Below, piece after piece: positions 44,169 to 52,859 of a stretch of DNA of 64,000 bases (position 1 is its first letter; every line of letters begins with the position of its first letter). The stretch is from Rhodospirillaceae bacterium (lineage in GTDB: Bacteria > Pseudomonadota > Alphaproteobacteria > GCA-2731375). Where the stretch lies: NCBI GenBank assembly GCA_018660265.1, contig JABJKS010000051.1:62001-126000 (forward strand), in the 5' to 3' direction. The position numbers and the translations under genes were made by a program. Below the pieces are notes generated by a model. It was not told where the DNA came from. It saw nothing but the letters and a program-made list of their open reading frames with translations, and ran no database searches.

Positions 44169-44549
44169 ATGAGCAAGCCGAACTTCAAAAAATGCCTGGT
44201 TGGAACATTTCTCACCTTCCTTCTCCTGACCGGGTGCGATGGGGGGGAGCCCGAGATGTTGAGCCTGTGCGAAAGATTGGTGCCCGGTATGGAAGCGGCT
44301 GGGGCGGAGATCGAAATTGGCACCCATGGCGCTATTGGTACGAAGAAGAATATCCTCTCAATAAATTACAAAGCCAGAATTAAGACGTCACCGTGGGAAG
44401 CCCATTGGTTGGCCTGCCATTTCTCCGGCGGTGGGTTATTCGAAGATCCCCTGCATATCGAGACTTTGGTGACGGATCGATTGGGAAAGGTTTCGCCGGT
44501 GCGGATGTTTCTGCTGGAGCGTTATTGGTTGAAGACGGCCAAAAAATAA
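44169..44549 (+). CDS. Small hypothetical lipoprotein
   Basis: 126 residues with a lipobox LLLTGC after a basic and hydrophobic signal (KKCLVGTFLTFLLL), so the mature protein likely begins CDGGEPEML and is membrane-anchored. The mature part has CERLVPGMEAAG and a second cysteine in HWLACHFSGGG. No known family recognised. No strong Shine-Dalgarno before ATG 44169. It starts 29 bp after the alcohol dehydrogenase remnant; MlrC-type gene follows after 45 bp. Confidence 0.7.
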   Translation: MSKPNFKKCLVGTFLTFLLLTGCDGGEPEMLSLCERLVPGMEAAGAEIEIGTHGAIGTKKNILSINYKARIKTSPWEAHWLACHFSGGGLFEDPLHIETLVTDRLGKVSPVRMFLLERYWLKTAKK

Positions 44550-44594
44550 AATTACCAGATCAAAATATCAGATTGAACTATTGGGGGGTGCAGC

Positions 44595-46106
44595 ATGAGC
44601 CGAATTGTCATTGCAGGGTTCTTACACGAGACGAATACGTTCGCGCCGCAAAAGGCCGAATGGGATGATTTCGTCCGGGCCGAAAGTTTCCCAGGCTTAA
44701 CCGTCGGGGAAGATATTCTGAACGATATGCCGGGCAAAAATATCGCCATCGCCGGCTTCATTGAAGAAGCCAGGGCCATGGCGCATGAATTGCTGCCCAT
44801 TGCCTGGTGCTTTGCCATACCTTCAGCGCATGTGACGCAACATGCCTTTGAAACTTACATGACCCTGTTTTTTGAAGGATTGGACGCTGCCGCACCCTTT
44901 GATGCGGTTTATCTGGACTTGCACGGGGCCATGGTCTGCGAACATCTTGAAGATGGGGAGGGGGAGTTTCTGCGCCGTGTTCGCGAACACCTCGGCCCTG
45001 ATATGCCCCTGGTGGTCAGCCTGGATCTGCATTCCAATACGACCCGAACCATGTTTGACAACTGCGACGGCCTGATTGCCTATCGCACGTATCCCCATAT
45101 CGATATGGCGGAAACCGGCGGCCGGGCGGCCCATTATCTCAATGCCATACTGGCGACGCCGGGGGCAGCACTGCCCGCCAAGGCTCACCGCGCCATACCA
45201 TTCCTGATGCCGCTAACCGGGCAATGCACCATGGCAGAGCCCGCGAAGGGCACCTATGCTCGTTTGGCGGCGCTGGAAACAGAGGACGGTGTGCGATCAA
45301 TCTCCTTCACCCCCGGTTTTCCGCCTGCCGATATTTGGGATTGCGGGCCAGTGGTTGTCGCCTATGGCGATGATCAGGCGGCCGCCGACCGCGCTGCGGA
45401 TGCCGTTTATGACGGGATCATGGCAGAGGAAGCGGCGTTCCAGGTGCCTCGATTGAGCCCGGATGCCGCCGTGGCCCAGGCCATCGCCTCGAATGCCCAC
45501 AAGCCATATGTATTGGCGGATGTGCAGGATAATTGCGGTGCCGGTGCGACCTCGGACACGACGGGATTGTTGCGGTCCCTGGTGGAACAGGGGGCCGATG
45601 GCGCTGTGGTCGGTGCGCTGGTCGACGCCGAAGTCGCGGCCCAGGCCCATGCGGCGGGACAGGGGGCGGAGATCGATGTCGCCCTGGGCGGCAAAATATA
45701 CACGGACGGCGATCCCCCCTTTAAGGGGCGCTTTAAGGTATTGGCGTTGAGCGATGGTCGCTTCACCTGCACGGGGCCGTTTTACAAAGGGGCCACGCCC
45801 AATCTGGGACCCATGGCGTGGTTGGGCATTGGCGGCGTCTCGGTCGTGGTGTCCAGCCACCGTATGCAGGCGGCTGATAAGGAGATCTTTCGTCACCTCG
45901 GTTGCGACCCGGAAAAACAAAAAATTTTGGGGCTGAAAAGCAGCGTTCATTTTCGTGCTGACTTTACCGATATCGCGGAACAGATCCTGGTGGTGGAGGC
46001 ACCCGGTGCCAGCATCGACCGGCCCGAAAGCCTGCCTTATGAAAACCTGCGCCCCGGTGTCCGCCTGTGCCCTGGCGGCCAGGAATTTGCGCCATCTGGC
46101 GCGTAG
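44595..46106 (+). CDS. M81-family metallopeptidase (MlrC-like)
   Basis: 503-residue protein of the microcystinase C family. Seen: VIAGFLHETNTFAP, the N-terminal M81 motif with a zinc-site histidine, VYLDLHGAMVCE, SLDLHSN and the C-terminal MlrC domain (LADVQDNCGAGATSDTTGLLRSL). In microcystin degraders MlrC cleaves linear peptides, but most family members have other, unknown roles. First of six codirectional genes reaching 51.8 kb. Confidence 0.87.
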   Translation: MSRIVIAGFLHETNTFAPQKAEWDDFVRAESFPGLTVGEDILNDMPGKNIAIAGFIEEARAMAHELLPIAWCFAIPSAHVTQHAFETYMTLFFEGLDAAAPFDAVYLDLHGAMVCEHLEDGEGEFLRRVREHLGPDMPLVVSLDLHSNTTRTMFDNCDGLIAYRTYPHIDMAETGGRAAHYLNAILATPGAALPAKAHRAIPFLMPLTGQCTMAEPAKGTYARLAALETEDGVRSISFTPGFPPADIWDCGPVVVAYGDDQAAADRAADAVYDGIMAEEAAFQVPRLSPDAAVAQAIASNAHKPYVLADVQDNCGAGATSDTTGLLRSLVEQGADGAVVGALVDAEVAAQAHAAGQGAEIDVALGGKIYTDGDPPFKGRFKVLALSDGRFTCTGPFYKGATPNLGPMAWLGIGGVSVVVSSHRMQAADKEIFRHLGCDPEKQKILGLKSSVHFRADFTDIAEQILVVEAPGASIDRPESLPYENLRPGVRLCPGGQEFAPSGA

Positions 46107-46151
46107 CAAGATTAGTGCCGGCAACGGCTGGGATCTGGCAGGGATATTGAG

Positions 46152-46168
46152 GGCTGTCGTCGACAGCC
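46152..46168. promoter_or_regulatory. GGCTGTCG-T-CGACAGCC palindrome
   Basis: Perfect 8-bp arms around a single T, 75 bp upstream of the first luciferase-like gene and 45 bp past the MlrC-like stop. No U-run, so more likely a regulator site than a terminator. Confidence 0.5.
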
Positions 46169-46243
46169 AGCCATGCTATTGAAGGACGAGACCAATCTGA
46201 TCGGTTCGGTGTTCATCCTTTCTGCCAAAAAAGAGACAATAAA

Positions 46244-47281
46244 ATGAAAGTTTCGATTTCCATTGGTGCCTACAAACATGTCGATGTTCCAGGCATAGTG
46301 GAGATTATTCAGCAGGCGGAAAAGCTGGGCGTTGAATATGCCTGGTCGTCGGAAGCCTGGGGTCATGATGCAGTAACCTCGCTGGCCTATCTGGGCGCGC
46401 TGACCGACAAGATCAAATTGGGCAGCGGCATCATGCAGATCAGTGCGCGAACCCCCTCTATGACGGCGATGACGGCGCTGTCTCTGGACGATCTAACCAA
46501 TGGCCGGTTTATCCTGGGCCTGGGCGTCAGCGGCCCGCAGGTTGTCGAAGGTTTGCATGGCAGCGCCTATAAAGCCCCCCTTAGCCGTTTGCGGGAAACC
46601 GTCGAAATCCTGCGCATGGCATTTCGCGGCGAAAAATTGCGCTATGACGGCGACTATCACGTTCTGCCCCGACCGGGGGGTGAGGGTAAGGCGCTGCGCC
46701 TGGATCACCCGCCCCGGGATATTCCCATTTACCTGGCAACCCTGGGGCCGAAGTCTTTGGAATATACCGGTGCGGCGGCCGATGGTTGGCTGGGGACCTC
46801 CTTTTCGCCCGATCATGCGGAGGCGCATTTGGCCCATCTGCGCAAGGGCGCGGAAAGTGCGGGGCGGACCTTGGCTGATATTGATCTACATGCCTCCTGC
46901 AACGTATCGGTCGGTGAGGATGTGGAGGCGTTGATCGACGCCCGGCGCGGCGGTGTGGCTTTCTCCATGGGGGCCATGGGGTCCGAGAAAACGAATTTTT
47001 ATAACGATGCGTTTAAGCGCGCCGGATTTACCGACGACGCCCTGGCCATTCAACGTTTGTGGAAAGACGGCAAGCGGAGGGAGGCAGCGGAACGGGTGCC
47101 CGATGCCATGGTCACCGATTTCGGTGCCATCGGCACTGCGGACATGGTGCGGGATCGTTTTAAGGTCTATCGGGACGCGGGCATTAACGCCCTGACCCTG
47201 CGTTTGGAAAGCCAGCAAAGCAATGCCGCGCAAATCGCGAATTTGGAGCAGGTGATGGACCTGCTGCCCGAGCAAAATTAG
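46244..47281 (+). CDS. LLM-class flavin-dependent oxidoreductase (1)
   Basis: Luciferase-like monooxygenase fold, 345 residues, TIM barrel using reduced FMN or F420. Seen: SIGAYKHVDVPGIVEIIQQAEKLGVEYAWSSEAWGHDAVTSLAYLG at the N terminus, IKLGSGIMQISARTPSMTAM, and RPGGEGKALRLDHPPRDIPIYLATLGPKSLEYTG. Resembles F420-dependent mer-type enzymes more than the other two copies. Substrate unknown. A palindrome lies upstream; the aminotransferase is next, same strand. Confidence 0.86.
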   Translation: MKVSISIGAYKHVDVPGIVEIIQQAEKLGVEYAWSSEAWGHDAVTSLAYLGALTDKIKLGSGIMQISARTPSMTAMTALSLDDLTNGRFILGLGVSGPQVVEGLHGSAYKAPLSRLRETVEILRMAFRGEKLRYDGDYHVLPRPGGEGKALRLDHPPRDIPIYLATLGPKSLEYTGAAADGWLGTSFSPDHAEAHLAHLRKGAESAGRTLADIDLHASCNVSVGEDVEALIDARRGGVAFSMGAMGSEKTNFYNDAFKRAGFTDDALAIQRLWKDGKRREAAERVPDAMVTDFGAIGTADMVRDRFKVYRDAGINALTLRLESQQSNAAQIANLEQVMDLLPEQN

Positions 47282-47305
47282 ACAATAGAATTAAGCAGTA
47301 ATCGC

Positions 47306-47331
47306 GGTCCGCCCTTGCTAGACTGCGGACC
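47306..47331. promoter_or_regulatory. GGTCCGC...GCGGACC inverted repeat
   Basis: Perfect 7-bp arms with a 12-nt spacer, lying 20 bp before the aminotransferase ATG. It could be an operator or leader hairpin of that gene. Confidence 0.45.
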
Positions 47332-47351
47332 TGAATTGGATGGAGAGAGCC

Positions 47352-48689
47352 ATGAATAAGCCCGTAACGACCGCCAACGTACAGCCCAACGATCTGGAAC
47401 AATTTTGGATGCCCTTTACCTCCAATCGGGAGTTCAAGGCTGCGCCCCGCCTTTTGGTTTCCGCCAAGGGTATGCATTACAAAAGCCACGATGGCCGGGA
47501 TATTCTGGATGGCTCTGCCGGTTTGTGGTGCGTCAATATTGGCCATGGCCACCCCAAGGTCGTGCAAGCCATCAAGGATCAGGCCGATACCCTTGAATTC
47601 ACCCCGTCGTTCCAATTCAGCCAACCCTTGTCGTTTGATCTGGCGCAAAGACTTTCGGCCATCACGCCGGAGGGGCTGGACAGGATTTTCTTCACCAATT
47701 CGGGCTCAGAGGCCGTGGATACGGCCCTGAAGATCGCCCTGGCTTATCATAGGGTCCGGGGTGAAGGTACGCGCACCCGCCTGATCGGCCGGGAACGCGG
47801 CTATCACGGCGTCGGCTTTGGCGGAATTTCCGTAGGCGGCATCCCGACGAACCGCAAGTTCTTCGGTCCCTTGATGAACGGTGTCGATCATCTGACCCAT
47901 ACCCATAATCTGGAAAAGAACGCCTTCACCAAAGGGCAGCCGGAATGGGGCGCGCACCTGGCCGATGATCTGGAAAACCTGATCGCCCTGCACGATGCCT
48001 CCACCATCGCCGCTGTTATTGTTGAGCCCATGGCCGGCTCCACCGGTGTTTTGGTGCCGCCCAAGGGGTATCTGGAACGTCTGCGCGCCATCACCAAAAA
48101 GCACGGCATTTTGTTGATCTTTGATGAAGTGATCACCGGCTTTGGCCGTTTGGGCAGCTCCTTTGCATCAGAATATTTCGGTGTGACGCCGGATATGTTC
48201 ACCATGGCCAAGGGCCTGACATCGGGCTATGTGCCCATGGGTGCTGTTGCCGCCAGCAACGATATCTATCAAGCCTTCATGGATGGCAGCCCGGAAGGGA
48301 TTGAGCTGTTCCACGGCTATACCTATTCCGCCCACCCCCTGGCCTGTGCTGCCGCAGTGGCGACTTTGCAGGTTTACGAGGAAGAGGGCCTGTTCCAGCG
48401 GGCCGCAGATATGACGCCCTATTGGCAGGAAGCCGTCCATTCCATGAAGGATTTGCCGAACGTCATCGACATCCGCAATATTGGTCTGGTCGCCGGCATT
48501 GAACTCTCCGCCCGCGAAGGTGCGGCGGGTAAACGTGGCATGGAGGCCTGCATCAAGGCCTATGAAGCCGGCCTGATGGTGCGGGTCACGGGCGATATTA
48601 TCGCCCTGTCGCCGCCCTTGATTCTGGAGGAACGCCATATAGATCAGATGGTGGAGATCACCTCCAACGTCATCAGGGACCTGGACTAA
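47352..48689 (+). CDS. Omega-aminotransferase (beta-alanine/taurine:pyruvate type)
   Basis: Class III PLP aminotransferase of 445 residues from ATG 47352 with GGAGAG upstream. Seen: LDGSAGLWCVNIGHGHPKVV, FTNSGSEAVDTALKIALAYH, GRERGYHGVGFGGISVGGI, and the PLP lysine in TMAKGLTSGYVPMG (K287). It matches the beta-alanine or omega-amino-acid:pyruvate group, which makes alanine. Alanine dehydrogenase follows directly, so pyruvate can be regenerated. A 14-bp tandem duplication covers its stop codon. Confidence 0.88.
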   Translation: MNKPVTTANVQPNDLEQFWMPFTSNREFKAAPRLLVSAKGMHYKSHDGRDILDGSAGLWCVNIGHGHPKVVQAIKDQADTLEFTPSFQFSQPLSFDLAQRLSAITPEGLDRIFFTNSGSEAVDTALKIALAYHRVRGEGTRTRLIGRERGYHGVGFGGISVGGIPTNRKFFGPLMNGVDHLTHTHNLEKNAFTKGQPEWGAHLADDLENLIALHDASTIAAVIVEPMAGSTGVLVPPKGYLERLRAITKKHGILLIFDEVITGFGRLGSSFASEYFGVTPDMFTMAKGLTSGYVPMGAVAASNDIYQAFMDGSPEGIELFHGYTYSAHPLACAAAVATLQVYEEEGLFQRAADMTPYWQEAVHSMKDLPNVIDIRNIGLVAGIELSAREGAAGKRGMEACIKAYEAGLMVRVTGDIIALSPPLILEERHIDQMVEITSNVIRDLD

Positions 48690-48703
48690 GGGACCTGGAC
48701 TAA
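48676..48703. repeat. 14-bp perfect tandem duplication at a stop codon
   Basis: GGGACCTGGACTAA at 48676-48689 and again at 48690-48703. The first copy holds the aminotransferase stop TAA; the second supplies another TAA 14 bp on. Confidence 0.9.
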
Positions 48704-48752
48704 AACCCCGGATCAAAACGACAGATACATAGCTGCCTGAAAGGTTAGGCCC

Positions 48753-49874
48753 ATGCTAATCGGTGTTCCAAAGGAAATAAAAAACCACGAATACCGGGTT
48801 GGCCTTACGCCTACTTCGGTGCGGGAGGCGATCCACCATGGCCATTTCGCGGTCGTGGAAAGCGGTGCCGGGGCGGCGATCGGCTTAATGGACGACGACT
48901 ATAAAGCCGCCGGGGCCGAAGTCGTTGGGACCGCTGCAGATGTCTTTGCCCGCGCGGACATGATCGTCAAGGTGAAGGAGCCACAGTCCGGTGAAATCGC
49001 CATGCTGCGTGAGGGTCAGGTACTGTTTACCTACCTGCATCTGGCACCGGATCCTGATCAGACCAAAGGCTTAATCGCCTCGGGCGCCACGGCTATTGCC
49101 TATGAAACCGTAACGGACAATTTTGGCGGCCTGCCCCTGTTGGCCCCCATGAGCGAGGTTGCGGGCCGTATGTCGATCCAGGCCGGGGCCCACTGTTTGG
49201 AGATGTATCAGGGTGGTCGCGGCGCGTTGCTGGGCGGGGTTGCAGGCGTTCCGGCGGCAGACGTCTTGATCCTGGGCGGTGGTGTCGTCGGCGCTAACGC
49301 GGCGCGGATTGCCATTGGTTGTGAGGCACGGGTCACGGTAATTGATTTGAACCTGCGCCGCCTGAAAGAACTCGACGATCAATTTTCGTCCTCTTTGAAC
49401 ACGATCTATTCCACCGTCGATGCCATTGAAAAACACGTGATGAATTCTGATCTGGTAATTGGCGCTGTGCTGGTGCCCGGTGCCGCCGCACCGCGCCTGG
49501 TAACGGAAGATATGATCAAGGGCATGCGCAATGGTGCCGTGATCGTCGATGTCGCCATCGATCAGGGCGGCTGTATTGAAACGGCGCATGCGACGACCCA
49601 TGATGATCCGACATATAAAGTTCATGACGTGGTGCATTATTGCGTTGCCAATATGCCCGGTGCCGTGGCGCGAACCTCTACCTTTGCCCTGAACAACGCG
49701 ACGCTGCCGTTCATGCTCGCACTGGCCGACAAGGGCTTTGCCCAGGCTATGAAGGATGACGCTCATTTAAAAGCCGGCCTGAATGTCCATGGCGGTAAAG
49801 TGACATACCAGGCCGTGGCGAATGACCTCAATCTTGGCTACCAACCAGCGGACGAAGTGCTGGCCGCACTGTAA
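48753..49874 (+). CDS. ald: Alanine dehydrogenase
   Basis: NAD-dependent oxidative deamination of L-alanine to pyruvate and ammonia (reversible). 373 residues. Seen: EIKNHEYRVGLTPTSVRE, MIVKVKEPQ with the pyruvate-site lysine, NAD motif LGGGVVGANAARIA, and C-terminal YCVANMPGAVARTSTFALNN. Complete. Next to the pyruvate-using aminotransferase, a pair known from taurine and beta-alanine catabolism, where Ald recycles the amino acceptor. Confidence 0.95.
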   Translation: MLIGVPKEIKNHEYRVGLTPTSVREAIHHGHFAVVESGAGAAIGLMDDDYKAAGAEVVGTAADVFARADMIVKVKEPQSGEIAMLREGQVLFTYLHLAPDPDQTKGLIASGATAIAYETVTDNFGGLPLLAPMSEVAGRMSIQAGAHCLEMYQGGRGALLGGVAGVPAADVLILGGGVVGANAARIAIGCEARVTVIDLNLRRLKELDDQFSSSLNTIYSTVDAIEKHVMNSDLVIGAVLVPGAAAPRLVTEDMIKGMRNGAVIVDVAIDQGGCIETAHATTHDDPTYKVHDVVHYCVANMPGAVARTSTFALNNATLPFMLALADKGFAQAMKDDAHLKAGLNVHGGKVTYQAVANDLNLGYQPADEVLAAL

Positions 49875-49886
49875 GGAGTAAGCTTC

Positions 49887-50960
49887 ATGGATATTGGTCT
49901 TGGCGTGCCGTCGGGCGGCGATAGCTGGAAGATTGTGGAGCGGGCGGAAGAACTAGGCTTTGATTATGCCTGGTTCTACGACACCCAACAGCTTTGCGGC
50001 GATGTCTTTATGGCCATGGCGGCAGCCGCCATGCGGACCAAGAAAATCAAGCTCGCCACAGGCGTTCTGATCCCCTCCAACCGGATTGCACCGGTAACCG
50101 CCAATGCCTTCGCCACCCTGAATGCCATGGCGCCGGGTCGGGCCCATTTTGGCGTTGGTACCGGTTTTACGGGGCGGCGTACCATGGGCTATGGGGCCAT
50201 GAAAATGGACGACATGGAAGAATATATCGACGCCGTATACGGCATGTTGTCCGGCGGCATTGTTGAAGTACCGTTCGAGGGCAAGCATCCGAAAGCGAAC
50301 TTCCTGAACCCTGATCTGGGCCTGATCAATCTGGATGAAGCGGTACCCCTGCACATCTCCGCCTTCGGCCCGCGCAGCCGCGCCCTGACGGCGAAGTTGA
50401 AAGCGGCCTGGATCGACATCGTCTTTACCGAACATACCGGCTTGCGGGATCTGCAACGGATGCAGGCCAGTTGGGACGAGGCGGGCAATATTCCCGAAGA
50501 CCTATACGCCACCATGTTGACCCTGGGCTGTATTCTGGAACCCGGCGAGGCTTATGACAGTGATCGGGCCATCGCACACGCGGGCCCGGGTGCCGCCATC
50601 TTTATGCATGCAATTGTGGAGCAGGAGGCAAAGACCGGCGAAAAGGTGAACCTGCCCGATTGGCAGCGGGATCTGGTGGATCGTTACCACCAACTCTATC
50701 AATCATACGAACCCGCCGATGCCCGTTATCTCTCCCTCCATCGGGGCCATATGATGTTTGTGCGTGATGATGAGCGGCCCCTGGTCACAGCGGATTTGAT
50801 CAAGGAAAAAACCTTCACCGGCAGCCGCGACGATATCATTGAACGCATGACAAATTTGAAGAACGCGGGCTATAGCCAGATCGCGGTGCAGTACAATCCG
50901 GGCCGTGAGGATATGGTTGAAGAATGGGCCCCGATCCTGAATGCCGTTAAGACAGCGTGA
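49887..50960 (+). CDS. LLM-class flavin-dependent oxidoreductase (2)
   Basis: Second luciferase-like oxidoreductase, 357 residues. Seen: DIGLGVPSGGDSWKIVERAEELGFDYAWFYDTQQLCGDVFMAMAA, KIKLATGVLIPSNRIAPVTA and ARAHFGVGTGFTGRRTMGYG, all characteristic of the barrel. Starts 12 bp after ald and its TGA overlaps the hydrolase GTG (GTGA), so it is translationally coupled to that gene. Substrate unknown. Confidence 0.86.
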   Translation: MDIGLGVPSGGDSWKIVERAEELGFDYAWFYDTQQLCGDVFMAMAAAAMRTKKIKLATGVLIPSNRIAPVTANAFATLNAMAPGRAHFGVGTGFTGRRTMGYGAMKMDDMEEYIDAVYGMLSGGIVEVPFEGKHPKANFLNPDLGLINLDEAVPLHISAFGPRSRALTAKLKAAWIDIVFTEHTGLRDLQRMQASWDEAGNIPEDLYATMLTLGCILEPGEAYDSDRAIAHAGPGAAIFMHAIVEQEAKTGEKVNLPDWQRDLVDRYHQLYQSYEPADARYLSLHRGHMMFVRDDERPLVTADLIKEKTFTGSRDDIIERMTNLKNAGYSQIAVQYNPGREDMVEEWAPILNAVKTA

Positions 50961-51820
50961 CCACCAGATCTGACATCGTTGTTGAGGCGAATGGCGAGAG
51001 GCTTGCCGGTTGGCTCTATCAACCAGGGGAAGACGGCACTCATCCCCTGATCGTGATGAGCCATGGTTTCTCCGCCATTATGGCCATGGGGCTGGATGAC
51101 TATGCGGCCTGTTTTGCCGATGCCGGATTTGCGGTGTTGGTTTACGACCACCGCAATTACGGTGCCTCATCGGGCTGGCCACGCCACGAGACGGATCCCT
51201 GGCAACAGGTAGAGGATATGCGCGCGGTCATTTCCTATGGTCGCAACTTGGCCTTTGTGGATCCTGAACGCATTGGCTTGTGGGGCACGTCTTATTCAGG
51301 CGGTCATGTTCTCACTGTCGGTGCCTTGGACAGCCGGGTAAAGTGCGTGGTTTCCCAAGTGCCCCTGGTCTCGGGACAGCGCACGTTTGAGGCCTGGGTG
51401 CCGGAAAAAAGTCGCCCGCGCTTCCTGGAACGCCTGGCTGCCGACCGTGATGGCCGGGCAGGCGGGCAGCCGCCCGGCGTAACGCCCGCCGCCATTCCCG
51501 GTTCCGAAACCGCTGAATGGGCCGAGGCGGTGGACAAGGACGGCACCTACGGCAACGAGATCACCATCCGCAGTCTCGATCTGTTGCGCGGCTATGAACC
51601 AATTTCTTTTATGACCCGTATCGCGCCCACGCCGCTGCTGATGATCGTTGCCGACCAGGACACACAGACCCCCGTTGCCTGGCAGGGGGAGGCGTTCGAG
51701 ATGGCGGGTCATCCGAAGAAACTCGTGACCTTGTCAGGCCGCCATTACGATCCATATACCTTGCTGTTGGAAGAATCACGGCAAGCGGCCCTGGATTGGT
51801 TTCAGGAACATCTGAAATAA
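50957..51820 (+). CDS. Alpha/beta hydrolase
   Basis: 287-residue hydrolase. Seen: VMSHGFSAIMAMGL (oxyanion loop), VYDHRNYGASSGWPRHE, nucleophile elbow GLWGTSYSGGH, a late aspartate in MIVADQDTQTP and histidine in SGRHYDPYT, completing Ser-Asp-His. GTG start overlapping the monooxygenase stop by four bases, so the two likely act in sequence, for example oxidation then ester or C-C hydrolysis. This is inference. Resembles the dienelactone/X-Pro dipeptidyl type. Confidence 0.84.
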   Translation: MTTRSDIVVEANGERLAGWLYQPGEDGTHPLIVMSHGFSAIMAMGLDDYAACFADAGFAVLVYDHRNYGASSGWPRHETDPWQQVEDMRAVISYGRNLAFVDPERIGLWGTSYSGGHVLTVGALDSRVKCVVSQVPLVSGQRTFEAWVPEKSRPRFLERLAADRDGRAGGQPPGVTPAAIPGSETAEWAEAVDKDGTYGNEITIRSLDLLRGYEPISFMTRIAPTPLLMIVADQDTQTPVAWQGEAFEMAGHPKKLVTLSGRHYDPYTLLLEESRQAALDWFQEHLK

Positions 51821-51851
51821 TCCAAGGCCGTGATGACGCGGTCTGCTAGGT

Positions 51852-52796
51852 TTAAGAGGCCTCTTTGGCCTCTTCAGCCGGTGCAGCGTTAGGGATACCT
51901 TGCATCAAAGATCCCGGCACAGCGTCGATCAATTCATCAACGGTGAACATGCCGCCTTCGGTGTTTTTGTAGATGGCGCGCGCTTCCTCACCGTAATAGT
52001 AGGTGTGGATTTTTGAACGCTCCGCATGGAACAGCTGGCCGTTAACGTCACGGGAATCTTCTGCACAAAGGTAACCCACCATAGGTGCGATGAACTCGGG
52101 GCCGGGCATGGCCAGACGCGCTTCATATTGTGATTGTGATAAAAGCCCAGTTTCGAGTTTTCGCTTCCAATTCGCTTTCACTGCATCGTTCACTGTCATA
52201 CGGGTCGCGGCCAGGGGGCACATGGCATTGGCCGTAATGCCATAACGCCCTGCTTCCTGGGCGATGGACCGGGTCAGACCGATAATACCGGCCTTGGCGG
52301 CGGCATAGTTGCACTGCCCGACCGAGCCTTTGAAGGCGTCGGAGGAGAAATTGACAATGCGGCCATAACGGGCCCCGCGCATGACTTTGACGGCGTGGTG
52401 GCACATGTTCCAATGGCCTTTGAGATGAACAAGGATGACCTGGTCAAAATCTTCCTCGGTCATGTTCCAGATCATCCGCTCGCGCAGCATACCGGCGACG
52501 TTGACCAGGAAATCGATCTTGCCGAAAGTATCGACACATTGGCCGACCATACGCCCGGCGCTGTCGTATTCGGCAACGGAATCATAATTGGCAACGGCCG
52601 TGCCGCCGTCTGCCTTGATGGCGTTGACAATTGTATCGGCTGGTTTTTCCGCCAGCTCTTCCGCTTCGCCGCTGCGCCCGACGCCCGGATCATTGACAAT
52701 GACGCTGGCACCTTCCTTGGCCAAAAGCTTGGCAACTTCGCCGCCGATCCCACGCCCCGCACCTGTGACGATGCCGGCTTTTCCCTGAAGATTCAT
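51852..52796 (-). CDS. Short-chain dehydrogenase/reductase
   Basis: 314 residues from ATG 52796 (MNLQGKAGIVTGAGRGIGG), preceded by AGGAAA; five codons shorter than the track ORF. Seen: GAGRGIGGEVAK cofactor motif, NVAGMLRERMIWNMTEEDF, catalytic serine in IVNFSSDAF and YAAAKAGIIGLTRS. The C-terminal extension after residue 250 is long for a classical SDR and resembles the dehydrogenase domain of peroxisomal type multifunctional hydroxyacyl-CoA enzymes. It lies downstream of the acyl-CoA carboxylase gene on the same strand. Confidence 0.88.
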   Translation of the reverse strand: MNLQGKAGIVTGAGRGIGGEVAKLLAKEGASVIVNDPGVGRSGEAEELAEKPADTIVNAIKADGGTAVANYDSVAEYDSAGRMVGQCVDTFGKIDFLVNVAGMLRERMIWNMTEEDFDQVILVHLKGHWNMCHHAVKVMRGARYGRIVNFSSDAFKGSVGQCNYAAAKAGIIGLTRSIAQEAGRYGITANAMCPLAATRMTVNDAVKANWKRKLETGLLSQSQYEARLAMPGPEFIAPMVGYLCAEDSRDVNGQLFHAERSKIHTYYYGEEARAIYKNTEGGMFTVDELIDAVPGSLMQGIPNAAPAEEAKEAS

Positions 52797-52859
52797 AACG
52801 TTTCCTCTCATTTATGTTTCACGAATTAGTTTGCCTGATTTTGATCCGGACGTGAACAC

